Of a DNA stretch of 64,000 nucleotides, positions 46,898-58,212 are shown in pieces; position 1 is the first letter of the stretch; each line of letters begins with the position of its first letter. The DNA is from Branchiostoma floridae (Eukaryota > Chordata > Leptocardii > Amphioxiformes > Branchiostomatidae). The stretch lies in the NCBI RefSeq assembly GCF_000003815.2, contig NC_049982.1:33857137-33921136 (forward strand), read 5' to 3'. The translations under genes were made by a program, and so were the position numbers. The notes below the pieces were generated by a model that was given only the letters and a program-made list of their open reading frames with translations, did not search any database and was not told the DNA's origin.

Positions 46898-47959
46898 TAG
46901 AACCGCCAGACCCAATAGAGAATTGATGTTACAGGCGGATCTAGTGATGTCATGTGTTTTTCCCCGCACTGATGGCTAGGATGGGACATAATGTTATCGA
47001 CCATTTCGTCATAGACATAATTCGTGAAGCCTGACACTTAGACAAATGTCTTTTATCCCACTGAGAGGTCCATTTTACTCCTAAGGCCAAACGTATGGTG
47101 CCTAGATATTAGATAGTAAGTTAAAATTGCAAAATTCGATATTTAACTTTGCTTATCATCAATGTCTTATTTCGGGAAAATACATGTAGGTCAGTGAAAT
47201 AAAGGCCTGGACTGTGAATGACAGCTTATATGTTCTGACCACTCCATTTATATTTTTAGCGACCCAATCAGTGCATATCATCGATTTCAAGGAAAGACAT
47301 TAGTACGTATTAAGCTCTGGCACTCTTGAGTTATTGTTAGCGCTTTTGCTGAAATTGCATACTATACAAAGTTCAAGCTTAGCAAAGATGCAGAAATAGC
47401 ACGAATACTTCTTTCTCCTTCCGTGTACATCAATACTGACCATAGGAGGGGTTTGCTTACACGACACAATAGCAGTTGCTGGTTGGACTAGGTTTCCCAC
47501 CGCCACGTCTACACAAACGATAATTGATTGGCTGTTTAACAGGCAGAAAATGATTGTGACACATGTGGATGGTCGCCGTGGGCATACAGGTATCGATCTC
47601 TCACACACCGCTCAGGCGGGGAGCACTGGGTCCGGCCGCCATATTTTATGTGTATTTTGTTCAAAATAAATTGTAAATGACTTCCACTCTGTCGTAGAAT
47701 GCTCTACGTACCATGTCTTTAATAATGCCATATTTCCAGAGAGTCGATACCGTAGGCAGATATTTAGATGTAGTAACTCTCATAATGTAAGCGCACTATA
47801 GTTGCATACATGAAGAATTATCTTCTTACTAGAAGAGACACTGAAAATCATGACTACCCCTACCTAGTTGTAACATCACATATAATATTATGTTTTATTG
47901 AACATTAACATTTTCAAAATATTATTGAATTGAATTTGAAATTATTGTCCATGGTCTAA
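46898..47959. other. Intergenic, nothing recognised
   Basis: AT-rich; a YY1-like GCCGCCATATTTT at 47636 is noted but is a weak, common motif. Confidence 0.4.
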
Positions 47960-48060
47960 GACCCCGTTCACACTCAAAAAAATGAAGCGGCTTCAACGTC
48001 GAAGCCGCTTCAACGGGCAAGCCGCTTCAAAAAAATTACGTTCACACTCATTTCAGACAA
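47960..48060. repeat. Transposon end with nested hairpins
   Basis: gaccccgttcacactca is the same terminal sequence as the 7910-8592 transposon. It is followed by gaagcggcttc and gaagccgcttc, which pair as an 11-bp stem, and a further aagccgcttc. 'gttcacactca' recurs at 48040. The opposite end of the element was not found. Confidence 0.55.
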
Positions 48061-48740
48061 TCCGATTAATCGCACACAATTCCGTACCTGAACTTCAGGT
48101 ACTTTTTTACAACATTGTTTGTAGGTTTTCTCAAACCCACTCTTAATAGTCTTATATCATGATCCAGAGAGAAAGATGAGCTTGCTGTGTTTCGCGTGAT
48201 AAAAAAAGCTTTGTTTGCTTCCCATTCCACTTGCCTTGACCCTACAGCGTTTTTTTTCTTTCCAGACATTATCATTGGGCACAAAAATCAGTAACGTGAG
48301 CAAACCTGTCAATGTGGCGTGTGTTCCTGTTACCGATACCTGGATATATAACCTCCAACAGGGGGCAAATCGGAAATTTGCATAGAATCTATCCCGCGTT
48401 GCGGTCTGTTTTAAAAACAACAGTTATAGTTTACCACGCGGATAAAGGTGAACTGGCGTTTTATATAGCATATTGATTTTAGTTGTACATTATGCCATCA
48501 TCCTTATTATATACATTCCCTATGATACCAATAAACCTTGTGCATTTAATGTAAAAAGTAAATGACCCTATTCACATTATGGTATGTATGTGCTGGAAGC
48601 CAGGGTTTTAGGCCTGAATTGAAAAATCCATTTGGCGGGCATAGTAGTCGAAATTGAATTTGCCTTCCATGTCATTAGTTTGGACACTTTCCATTTCCGG
48701 CAGCTCGTGATAAGAACTGAAGTGTACGGTACATTACAGG
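48061..48740. other. Intergenic, nothing recognised
   Basis: Overlapping minus-strand frames at 48066-48420 have no recognisable motif; they may be part of the element whose end lies at 47960. Confidence 0.35.
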
Positions 48741-50113
48741 TTCTGTCAGATACAGAATTAACATAGTGTACAGATTCTTTCAGCTACAGAACGGACAGAG
48801 TGCACAAGTTCTGTCAGCTACAGAACGGACAGAGTGTACAGATTCTTTCAGCTACAGAACGGACAGAGTGTACAGATTCTTTCAGCTACAGAACGGACAG
48901 AGTGCACATGTTCTGTCAGCTACAGAACGGACAGAGTGTACAGATTCTTTCAGCTACAGAACGGACAGAGTGCACATGTTCTGTCAGCTACAGAACGGAC
49001 AGAGTGTACAGATTCTTTCAGCTACAGGACGGACAGAGTGTACAGATTCTTTCAGCTACAGAACGGACAGAGTGCACAGGTTCTGTCAGCTACAGAACGG
49101 ACAGAATGCACAAGTTCTGTCAGCTACAGAACGGACAGAGTGCACATGTTCTGTCAGCTACAGAACGGACAGAGTGTACAGATTCTTTCAGCTACAGGAC
49201 GGACAGAGTGTACAGATTCTTTCAGCTACAGAACGGACAGAGTGCACAGGTTCTGTCAGATACAGAACGGACAGAGTGCACAAGTTCTGTCAGCTACAGA
49301 ACGGACAGAGTGCACATGTTCTGTCAGCTACAGAACGGACAGAGTGTACAGATTCTTTCAGCTACAGGACGGACAGAGTGTACAGATTCTTTCAGCTACA
49401 GAACGGACAGAGTGCACAGGTTCTGTCAGCTACAGAACGGACAGAGTGCACAAGTTCTGTCAGCTACAGAACGGACAGAGTGCACAGGTTCTGTCAGCAA
49501 CAGAACGGACAGAGTGCACAAGTTCTGTCAGCAACAGAATGGACAGAGTGCACAGGTTCTGTCAGCAACAGAACGGACAGTGTGCACAGGTTCGGTCAGA
49601 TACAGAACGGACAGAGTGCACAGGTTCGGTCAGATACAGAACGGACAGAGTGCACAGGTTCTGTCAGATACAGAACGGACAGAGTGCACAGGTTCGGTCA
49701 GATACAGAACGGACAGAGTGCACAGGTTCTGTCAGATACAGAACGGACAGTGTGCACAGGTTCTGTCAGCTACAGAACGGACAGTGTGCACAGGTTCGGT
49801 CAGATACAGAACGGACAGAGTGCACAGGTTCTGTCAGCTACAGAACGGACAGTGTGCACAGGTTCGGTCAGATACAGAACGGACAGAGTGCACAGGTTCT
49901 GTCAGCTACAGAACGGACAGAGTGCACAAGTTCTGTCAGCTACAGGACGGACAGTGCACAGATTCTCTCAGCTACAGAACGGACAGAGTGCACAGGTTCT
50001 GTCAGATACAGGACGGACAGTGCACAGGTTCTGTCAGCTACAGGACGGACAGAGTGCACAGGTTCTGTCAGCTACAGAACGGACAGAGTGCACATGTTCT
50101 GTCAGCTACAGTT
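48741..50113 (+). repeat. 34-bp minisatellite, about 40 copies, open in all three forward frames
   Basis: The unit contains gctacagaacggacagagtg followed by variants such as tacagattctttca, cacaggttctgtca, cacatgttctgtca or cacaggttcggtca. Because 34 = 1 mod 3 and the unit lacks stops, every forward frame is open for about 450 codons and encodes the same 34-residue repeat in different phase. Ordered alternation of unit types in the left half indicates higher-order duplication. There is no flanking coding context, so it is not called a gene. Confidence 0.95.
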
Positions 50114-50562
50114 CTGCACTACCAGGGATCCACTATCTACGATCTATACTGAGAGAACGACTAGATATTATAAAAGCTGAAACATTACTGACCTGGCTGT
50201 GGCACATAACTCAGTAATTATAATCAGGAAATACGATTTTAGTTCACGAATAACTTAGCCGCTAGCCATGGTTTCAATTATCGAATGGTGTCGAAAGTAA
50301 CAACAGCAGTCCCTGTTTACGATAGTCTCTGTTATTTTCTTGTTGCTATTGTGTGTGTATTTCCAAATATTTGCAACAAACCACAATATCTGATCAAAAC
50401 CGAAGAATAGATTAACATCAAAATCAAACAAGGAACTATCAAGTAAAGCAACCAAGAAACTTCTTCACTCGATCATACTGCGATCCCAGGCAAACAAACA
50501 ACCATGTAAACAAATATAGGGCATAATTGAATATTGAAACCCTTAAACCATTTCTAGGTATC
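50114..50562. other. Spacer, nothing recognised
   Basis: AT-rich unique sequence between the minisatellite and the next transposon-like element. Confidence 0.5.
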
Positions 50563-50574
50563 TAACATGCATTG

Positions 50575-50679
50575 GCATAATACCGGCCGTAAGACTTATA
50601 CCGGCCGATAAAAAATAATGGAATTTAAAGAGATCTACACATGCAACAATAGTTATTTCTGAGGTATGCACACTTCAGA
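50575..50679 (+). repeat. 105-bp exact direct repeat, left copy
   Basis: It is identical by eye over its full length to 51814-51918 and includes part of the left terminal repeat. The sequence after it changes abruptly to tctcgccctcc. Confidence 0.9.
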
Positions 50680-51720
50680 TCTCGCCCTCCCCGGTTAGTG
50701 ATCTCGCCCCCCTACCTCGCCCCCCTTTAGCGATTTCGCCCCCCCCAAAAAAAACGGGTTTACATGATATTTTAGAAGTTGATTGGTATAAATCACACAA
50801 TGCAGTTTCAGAATGATATAAGTACACGAGTTTGATACATAACTCCATCCATAGTATCAATATTAACGTAAGTACATGGCAATATGATAGTTGAACTTGT
50901 TTCAGACAAGGAGGGTTGGGTCCCTTGTATTCCCTTTATTGCATGTACCTGAGTCTCGACATGAGATATATTTCATTGTATTCACCTGTCCTCGAGCAAC
51001 CTATAATCTCCAATATGAAGTCTCTATTATGAATTGACTACAAAAGAACTATGTCATGTCTTTATTGATTATGCAAATAAGGTATTCATTAGAATAATGC
51101 ACATTTTGGTGTATGCACCTGGCCAAGGGGTATCTTCACCTTCAATATGACTGTTTTTCTAGTATTTAGAAACTGGTACGTTATATGCACCTACCCTATG
51201 GATATCTTCGCCTCCAATATGACTGTTTTTCTAGTATTTAGGAACTGATGCATTTACCCGTGTTTCTTAAGACTGGTACTTTACCAGTTTTTTGTAGCAT
51301 TTAGCAACAGGTATATGAACTTGTGCGTAGATAGTGTTTATAATGAGAAACTATTATTCAATTGTGTTTTTCTTAGTGCTTTGGAAATGTTTTCTGCACA
51401 AGAAAGAAAATACTGTGACAAATTGAAAACATATAGCTGACGTATTCTGTACCATAGACGGTGTTGATTTATACGTTCACAATAGCATTGTTTTCTATGC
51501 CACCTCTGCCATGTGGCATGTCAGCTGCAAAAAAAATGTCCTTTCAATGTAGTGTTTGCACCGAACAAGGTATGACATCTTACGGTAATAAGGTGCCATA
51601 TAGGTACCAGGTATCACACCAACTATGTTACTCCCAGGTGCGGTATAGTACCAGGTAGCGCACCTAATATGTAGTAACCAGCTGCTCTTAAGACCCCTCC
51701 GAGGAATACTAGTAATGTTC

Positions 51721-51813
51721 TGGGGGGGGGGGGCCAAAACGCTAAAGGGGGGCGACAAACGCTAGTGATCTCGCCCCCCGGGGGGGGCGAGATCGCTGGG
51801 GGGGGGCGAGATC
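51721..51813. repeat. G-rich hairpin block
   Basis: It contains a run of 12 G, then GATCTCGCCCCCC directly followed by its inverse, a near-perfect hairpin, and another G9 run. The matching C-rich form (GATCTCGCCCCCC, TCGCCCCCC) sits just after the left 105-bp repeat at 50680-50750, so the 1.1-kb inner segment has inverted GC-rich ends. Confidence 0.75.
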
Positions 51814-51918
51814 GCATAATACCGGCCGTAAGACTTATACCGGCCGATAAAAAATAATGGAATTTAAAGAGATCTACACATGCAACAATAGTTATTTCTG
51901 AGGTATGCACACTTCAGA
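51814..51918 (+). repeat. 105-bp exact direct repeat, right copy
   Basis: It follows a G-rich hairpin block ending in gcgagatcgc and continues into unique sequence (catctaggtg). The two copies bracket 1,134 bp. Confidence 0.9.
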
Positions 51919-52690
51919 CATCTAGGTGTCCAATACATCATTTACAAAGCATCGATAACTAATCATTCTAAGACAACAAGGCCAAAAGTTTTCAGTTCAT
52001 TTTCGGGGCAGGCGAGCTCGTCGTGGGACAAACACACTGTCACGTTCATCACCAGATTTGTAGATAATAATCACACGTGCTCACGGCACAAGACGAGCAT
52101 GATTCAACAGCAATCTTGAAATTCTTTTGGTGACCTACAACTCGTGTAAAAGTGTGAAGAACCGTTGCATTATCGCCCGGATCTACGGCTGATAGGGTCA
52201 AATTGAACGTACGCCGCCATTTTCCCGCCATTTTTAATGCTACGCCAGCAGTCAAGTTTCACGTCATAGCGGTTGTGACGGACCAAAATTAAATGAAAAT
52301 TCTTGTCAGTATACGCCCATTTTCTCATGACTTTTTGTATGCTCATGCAGGTTTTTGTTTTGTGCAACTACTAACAGGAAAGAAAGGAACAACAGAGGAT
52401 GTATAAAGGTACATAGCGGCAGTTAATTATGCCGTGTTTCGTTCGGCCGGTATTATTGCACCCCCTTCCAACCACGCGCCCGTTCTCCGTGCAATTCCGC
52501 GGTGTGTTCCAATTACGATATTATGTTTTTAGCAGGACAAGAGAGACAAAATAATATACACAGAAGAAGTGGCAAAGGTAAGCTGTAACAGCAACATGTA
52601 ACTGGAGAAAATGATACGTTGATCATTTGCCAAATTAGCATTGCTTGAGAAATTGCAGTAAACCGGCCGGTATTATGCCAATGGATGTTA

Positions 52691-54579
52691 CATGTTGATA
52701 TATCAGGGCTCATAAACCGGCTGCATATCAACTTCTGTGTACCAAGAACCAACGATGTGCCCACTTTTGCTGAGTTTGCATAGTTGATCGTAAATATCTT
52801 TGCAGGTTTAGTTGTTATTGCACACTAGTTTTTAGCTTATTCTAGACCTTGGAGTGTCGGGAAAAGTATAGAACATTTAAGTTTGTTGTGTCGCTTTTAA
52901 AATGTGGTAATGAAATTTCAGGATTTCAAAATTTCGAGAGAGGCCATAAGATTCAATCCAATTCAACGTCTTTCTAAGGTATTGCTGCTTAACTAGGCTT
53001 TGCTGGCATTTTACAGTCCAACCTAATCTTATGTTGTGTACCTGAGATGTTTTGCTGTGCACCTGTTTATCTGCATCATGAAGGTTCGCTGAATGGATGG
53101 TGACGGGAAAGTAAGATCTGTTAACAAGGTCTTTGTCCTGGTGAGAGACTTCTCGCGTGCAGACACTTCACACCTGTCACACTTACTCATAAATCCAATA
53201 CACTTCAACAAAAGAAGGCCACATTTACCAGGTCTTCATAAATATGGGGGAGACTGAAGAGGGGAAGTACATAGTAGTCGGTTGAAGGGGTATGTCAGTC
53301 CATGCAGTTGGGCCCTTTCTACCATATGGGAGTTAAGACCAAAGTTTTTTTTTTTTTCAGAAATGTGTGTTGCATTTTTGTAAATTTGTCCAAAGATGGT
53401 CACGGAATGCACGACCTGTTATAAGTCTAAATATGTCAAGGCGGATAATCTTCTACGTTTGACTGAGCATGTGAATGGTCGATGGCATTTCATTGGCGTG
53501 TCGCATTGACTTGTCAGACTTCATAAATTGCTTCTTATATGTACGCCTTTGGCATATTTAAAACAGCACAGTCCTATCTACGTACAGTCTATTGCGTCTA
53601 ACTTTCTTCAAACAGTAACATCAGTATTTCATCACAACCAATAGAACATGAAACTTATCAAACTACGTACAATATATCTCAATACATTTAGCATCCTTAG
53701 GAATCTTTAACAACGGTACAATTTATTCTAATTGACGAAAATAGGTGTCAATGCGTACCTTCATTCACAAACACAGTAGAAAGATTCAACGTAAATGATT
53801 ACCTGTCAGAATGGTTGTCCCGAGAAATAAAGACGACTACTTCGCCAGGTAGCCAAATAAAGGAGGTTCAACGCTGTTTGCTTGTCCGGCAGAGTTCTTG
53901 ACGTTCCCCGTGGATTCCAGGGTAGCTTGGAGGCGGAGCGGTCCCGAGTCTGTGTGGAAGATGTGGGAGCACTTTCTCATACCGGACGGAGGGCGGCGAT
54001 GGCACGGGACAAAGCGATTGATTCAAATGTATGTATGTGCGTGTGCGTGTCTGAGGGAGAGAGAGAAAGAGAGAGGGAGGCGACCTCTTGTCGAAATTAG
54101 CATCCAGGCTCCAGGTTTTTCGATCGTTCTCAAACCCCGGGGACCAATGAGCAAGCAAGCCTACACCTTGCTTGGGTTCGTTCCCTAAATGGTTTTGTGA
54201 TGATTTCCAATCTAATCGCACATCGAATTCCATATAACATCCCCAATACCCATCACTATCCATTCAAACAGTAAAAGCCTGTCATATTCTAAGTAATCGG
54301 ATAACTGTATCTAGCACTTTCATTTGGAAAAGGAATAGAAAGGAATGTAATTTCTATCACAAGCGGCGCGTAAAAACATGATAGAGCTGCCATACACTCA
54401 GGTAATTAAGGAGTAGGGAGAAACCCGGCCTGCTTATGTTATGGATATACATGATCCAAATGACTGGATGTAGCTGTATACTGTATAAATTATATTAATT
54501 GAGTATCTCCTTCACCCAACTGACAGGATTAGACTTTAAGAGAGAATACATACATGTACAATATTAGCTTTCCTGATCA
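52691..54579. other. Intergenic, no recognised gene
   Basis: A GC-richer patch at 53870-54190 has overlapping frames on both strands (up to 131 codons), including a low-complexity GA stretch at 54055-54080. No motif recognised. Confidence 0.4.
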
Positions 54580-55100
54580 TTTTTTGCAAATGAGGTCCCC
54601 ATTTGCATGATTTCAATCAACGATGTCACCTTTATGTAACTTCGTAATGCCACAGGTATGACATTTCCGTCATTTACCACCATGGAATTATAGCAGTTTG
54701 TCATTATAATGTGGTGTTCATTTGCATAGTTTTTATCCATCATTGCTCCACTCTTCCTCAGTTACATACGTCACACATAAATAGTCATATCATGGAACGG
54801 AGCAGGTTCATGAAATGTCCTAATTGATTATGCAAGTTAGATCAATTTGCATAATTACAATCTAATTATATCAGTCACCTCTTAAGCAATGTACATGCCA
54901 AAATCCGTCAACACCTTCTTAAGCTATCCAAGGGGAAGCCAACCTATACAAGGCCAAACCATGTCCAGAACTCAAGATATCGAAATCAGAAGTTCCGCTG
55001 TAGTACCGGTACAAGCCGCTAGGGGTTCAAAATGTAATCATTCAAGGTCTTACCAAGACTTACACGCCTACCAAATGTTCAAATGTTGATACAATCCATC
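54580..55100 (-). repeat. 'cctccatg' repeat family, AT-rich part and modules
   Basis: 'attgattatgcaa' / 'tttgcataatt', 'gtacatgccaaaatccgtcaa' and 'gccgctaggggttcaaaatg' match other family members. The ends are eroded. Confidence 0.5.
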
Positions 55101-56159
55101 CAGGCATTCTAGAGTTTTGCTACCCATCCACAAAAACAACATACATACATGCACGCACACAAACGGCACTGAAAATATCGCTTTTTTGGTGAAAGTGAAA
55201 ATACGTTGAGACGGAAACAGAGGGGGGGATGGAGTTCTTTGTGTGGTGAAGGCAGAGTTTGATACGATTCACAAATATATCAAAGTGTGCATAAAAATGT
55301 GTGCACAAACAACATCATACCATAGATACTGTCATTGACTAACGCTCGAAGATTCAATCAAAGGGTACAATGCCATAGCAAGTACTAACGCATTATCTAT
55401 GATCTGCCGATAAACCATTAATAGCGAATGTCATATTCGATGACAAGAACAAAAACGGACTTTGCAAAGCGTTAAAATCATCATATATCTTTGTCGTCCT
55501 CAAGTATGAAGAACAAAGAGAGGTTTTGAAAATATTTGAATATTGACATCTTGTGTGTGACAATGTCTTATTGTGTCGCATAAATCAATCAAAACCACTC
55601 ACCATCTATCGAAAAAGTCTAGATATTGATTTACTATTGACTTTTACAGTAATTTTGATACTAAGCAACTGAGCAAATGTTTGCGCCAAAATTTGACATT
55701 AAAAATGAAAATGCATTACCATTACCGTGCTTACCATGAATTGATATACGAACTCGGCAACCTCATACCTCCATGAAATATCTAGAGCTTTTGTAGGTTT
55801 TATGCAAATGACAAACATATTTACATAATCTATGCATGGTAATGTTCATTCTCTAACTTACACGTCACAATGATGAATGATTTTAAAAATCCAATCGCTG
55901 ATCATTAAGCCCTTTTTGCCATTAATCATCAGATCCTTACTTGTATGTTTGGTATCTGTTTATGTTTCACCAGTCATAAAATATATGACTTACATTTATT
56001 GTAGTCTTCTTATGGTAAACAATGGAATATATAATTTTTCTCATTGATTATGCAAATTAGCCATTTTCATAATCAATCCTTGGCATAACGCTCATACCAT
56101 TGCGAATATCTTTGCCTAAGATACCTGCATGCCATAAATGATAGAAAACCGTCCTTCCT

Positions 56160-56320
56160 TAGCCTCTACAAGGCTCCGCGGATCGGTGGTCTAATTGTAG
56201 AAATTGGACAAAAAGTACGCTAGGGGAGTTGACCGCCAGAAGAATACGTTTCCTCGCCGTCGGTGAGAAACGTATTCTTCTGCCTCAATTAGACCACCGA
56301 TCCGCGCCTGGTAGAGGCTA
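56160..56320. mobile_element. 161-bp MITE with 9-bp target duplication, nested in older repeat
   Basis: tagcctctac and gtagaggcta form the ends; pairing extends through 'gcggatcggtggtctaatt' and its inverse (one short indel). Flanks gtccttcct (56151-56159) and gtcgttcct (56321-56329) match at 8 of 9 bases. An inner perfect hairpin, agaagaatacgtttc with its inverse, sits at 56239-56281. A 9-bp duplication suggests Mutator-like mobilisation; hAT (8 bp) is the alternative. Confidence 0.8.
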
Positions 56321-56457
56321 GTCGTTCCTTTCATCCTCTCTGGAATACTTTGACAAAAATGCCCGTGCAGTTCCAAAGTTGGTAGAGGGCCCAAAATCCA
56401 GCTTTTGTAACACGGCACCAACTCAATTCATCCAGCCGTTCTTGAGTTATCTTGTTC

Positions 56458-56496
56458 ACAGATACACAGACACACACAGAGACACACAGACACACA

Positions 56497-56527
<31 letters not shown>

Positions 56528-56570
56528 GCACACACACACGCGCGCGCACATACACACACACAAACGCTAT
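56458..56570 (+). repeat. (CA)n/(CG)n microsatellite
   Basis: CA repeats with two embedded CG runs (about 56513-56528 and 56540-56548); alternating purine-pyrimidine throughout. It is the internal microsatellite of the surrounding repeat element. Confidence 0.95.
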
Positions 56571-57099
56571 ACCTCCTGGAGGTAGAAATAATGGATGGGT
56601 TCTAAAATCCCCCTCGCCGAAAAAAGTCAGATACGAAATAAAAGACAGTAAGGATCAATACCTGAGTGCGCGCACAGACTGTTGTGGCGCTATCTCATGG
56701 AATTACCTTATTCATCCCATTATTTCGCCCTCCGTTGCATGACAAAAGGAAAGGTTTTTTAATTTATCCTGATCAGAAGGGGGATATGTCGTTTCATAAT
56801 AGATTGCCGTGAGCGGCTCCATATTTTGGAGACCTGCCATGTCACCTAGGTGCCTGGCATTGTTTCGGCTCAGCCATGCGTGGATGACAAATCTGCCTAA
56901 ATATTGAACATGACTGAGAATCCCCATTCAACTTGCCCATATTACCACAGCGCGCTCAAAATCAATTACCACTCGTAGACATCCAGGGCTGGGGAAGCTG
57001 AATTGGCTTTCACGCGTTGGAGGAGTAAGCTAAATGTGCAGCGGCCGGTGGTCGCTGTGCTTTCTGAGGAGATATCGTAGTTTAATTACAAGTAGTTTG

Positions 57100-57507
57100 A
57101 TTAGTGGTCCCATCGTAGTTTAATTATCATGCTGTGTAGCCAGACCAGACTTTAATGTGGAATTGTGATGATGATGATTGCCATTTTGAAGAAATATTAA
57201 ACTTTATTTCAATGAAATGAATAAAAGTGACACAATTTTTATTAGAGTCGTTTGTTTTAATGATAGTCGTTTTTTATGATAGTTGGAATGTCCAATTGCT
57301 GAGGTTACGGACTGACGGTCGTTAGACGTTGGTACTGTTTTTTGGAGTCTTGTTTTTTGTTTTGGAATCAAGTTCAATCCTTCTTCAAAATGTTGTATGC
57401 TAAAAAATATAACATTTGAAGCTGATAGTTACCGTTGAATATAACTTTTAGTGACAGATGTCGCGTTTGAGGCAGTACCGTTGATTAGTTTACATGGGAC
57501 CACTAAT
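57100..57507. mobile_element. 408-bp MITE-like element, 14-bp TIRs
   Basis: attagtggtcccat at the left is exactly inverted at the right (atgggaccactaat). The interior is AT-rich with no reading frame. A direct duplicate 'cgtagtttaatta' lies inside and outside the left end. The target duplication is not resolved. Confidence 0.6.
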
Positions 57508-57663
57508 TAGATTCAAAGGGAAGTGTTACTGTTGAAGCGTATGGTTTTCGTGACGATTTTTGTTTGCGCGGTCATTATCAGAGAAGAAATGCCTCCCTCC
57601 CCTTCATACATCAGAGAAATTACAGGGCACTCATCATTTAACTTATAGAATTTATAACAAGAA

Positions 57664-58100
57664 TCTCATACCACCATGAAATATTTTTAGTCTTTGTAGA
57701 TTTATCGTTTTATATTACCTCGTTCATTATGCAAATAAAGCTGTAATTAGGATAGTATATTCTATTCATAAAGATATTCTCAAGCAATTAAAATACATAC
57801 ATTGTATGCGTAGAAGTAATTTCTTTTGGCAGAATTCGATGATGATTAAGAATCATGCAAATTACTTGTACATTTACATAATATATACAAAGCCTTGTAC
57901 ATCTTTAACTGACACTTATCACAAGTAGGCAATTCCCACAATTTTACCACTTATTTGGCAATTATGGCACTTTTACATTGATTTTGCAAGTTATACTCTC
58001 ATGTTCATAATTAGCATCTGTTATTATTTCAGCATCCAAATTAGGTCCATATTTGCTTGCCATTTTGTACATTTATGTCTAAACTACTTGCACACCGAAC
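57664..58100 (-). repeat. 'cctccatg' repeat family, truncated copy
   Basis: ctcataccaccatgaaatat matches the left end of the 55762 copy, followed by 'ttatgcaaata' AT-rich sequence and 'caatgaaaaatcgtcattca'. It stops shortly before the ~700-bp element at 58213. Confidence 0.55.
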
Positions 58101-58212
58101 AATGAAAAATCGTCATTCATTTGTTATCAAGCCTCTTGTTTGTACATTGTTGGCCATCAGCATATAGGCCAATATGGTCTCAAGGCCAATACCACTCCTG
58201 GCTGAAAACACA

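Larger units (their letters stand above)
50563..52690. mobile_element. 2.1-kb DNA transposon-like element with 27-bp TIRs
   Basis: taacatgcattggcataata at the left and its inverse at the right match over 26 of 27 bp, ending in accggccg. Extra ccggccg copies lie just inside both ends (near 50610 and 52444). A TA at each outer edge could be the target duplication. Internal frames are short with no recognisable transposase, so it is non-autonomous. It contains a 105-bp exact internal direct repeat. Confidence 0.65.
55762..56589 (-). mobile_element. 'cctccatg' repeat family, near-complete copy, minus orientation
   Basis: It ends at the left with tacctccatgaaatat and at the right with a short hairpin acctcctggaggt. 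Read on the minus strand it shows the same order as 24186-24800: hairpin, microsatellite, 'agataactcaagaacgg', 'gggccctctacc', 'caaagtattcc', then an AT-rich half ending 'aaaagctctaga'. It is interrupted by a 161-bp MITE. Confidence 0.7.

Noticed and set aside
46528-47037. 169-codon minus-strand frame
   Set aside because: It runs across the inverted-repeat element at 46707-46897, shows no recognisable motif, and has no splice or promoter context.
48741-50113. CRISPR-like array
   Set aside because: There are no unique spacers between repeats; it is a contiguous minisatellite in animal DNA.
48766-50217. 450-480 codon forward frames, the longest in the window
   Set aside because: They are the 34-bp minisatellite read in three frames; the same peptide repeats in every frame and there is no start context, splice site or domain.
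52200-52240. YY1/E2F-like motifs (gccgccattttcccgccatt) as a promoter
   Set aside because: They lie inside the 2.1-kb transposon-like element with no associated exon; motif matches of this length are weak evidence.
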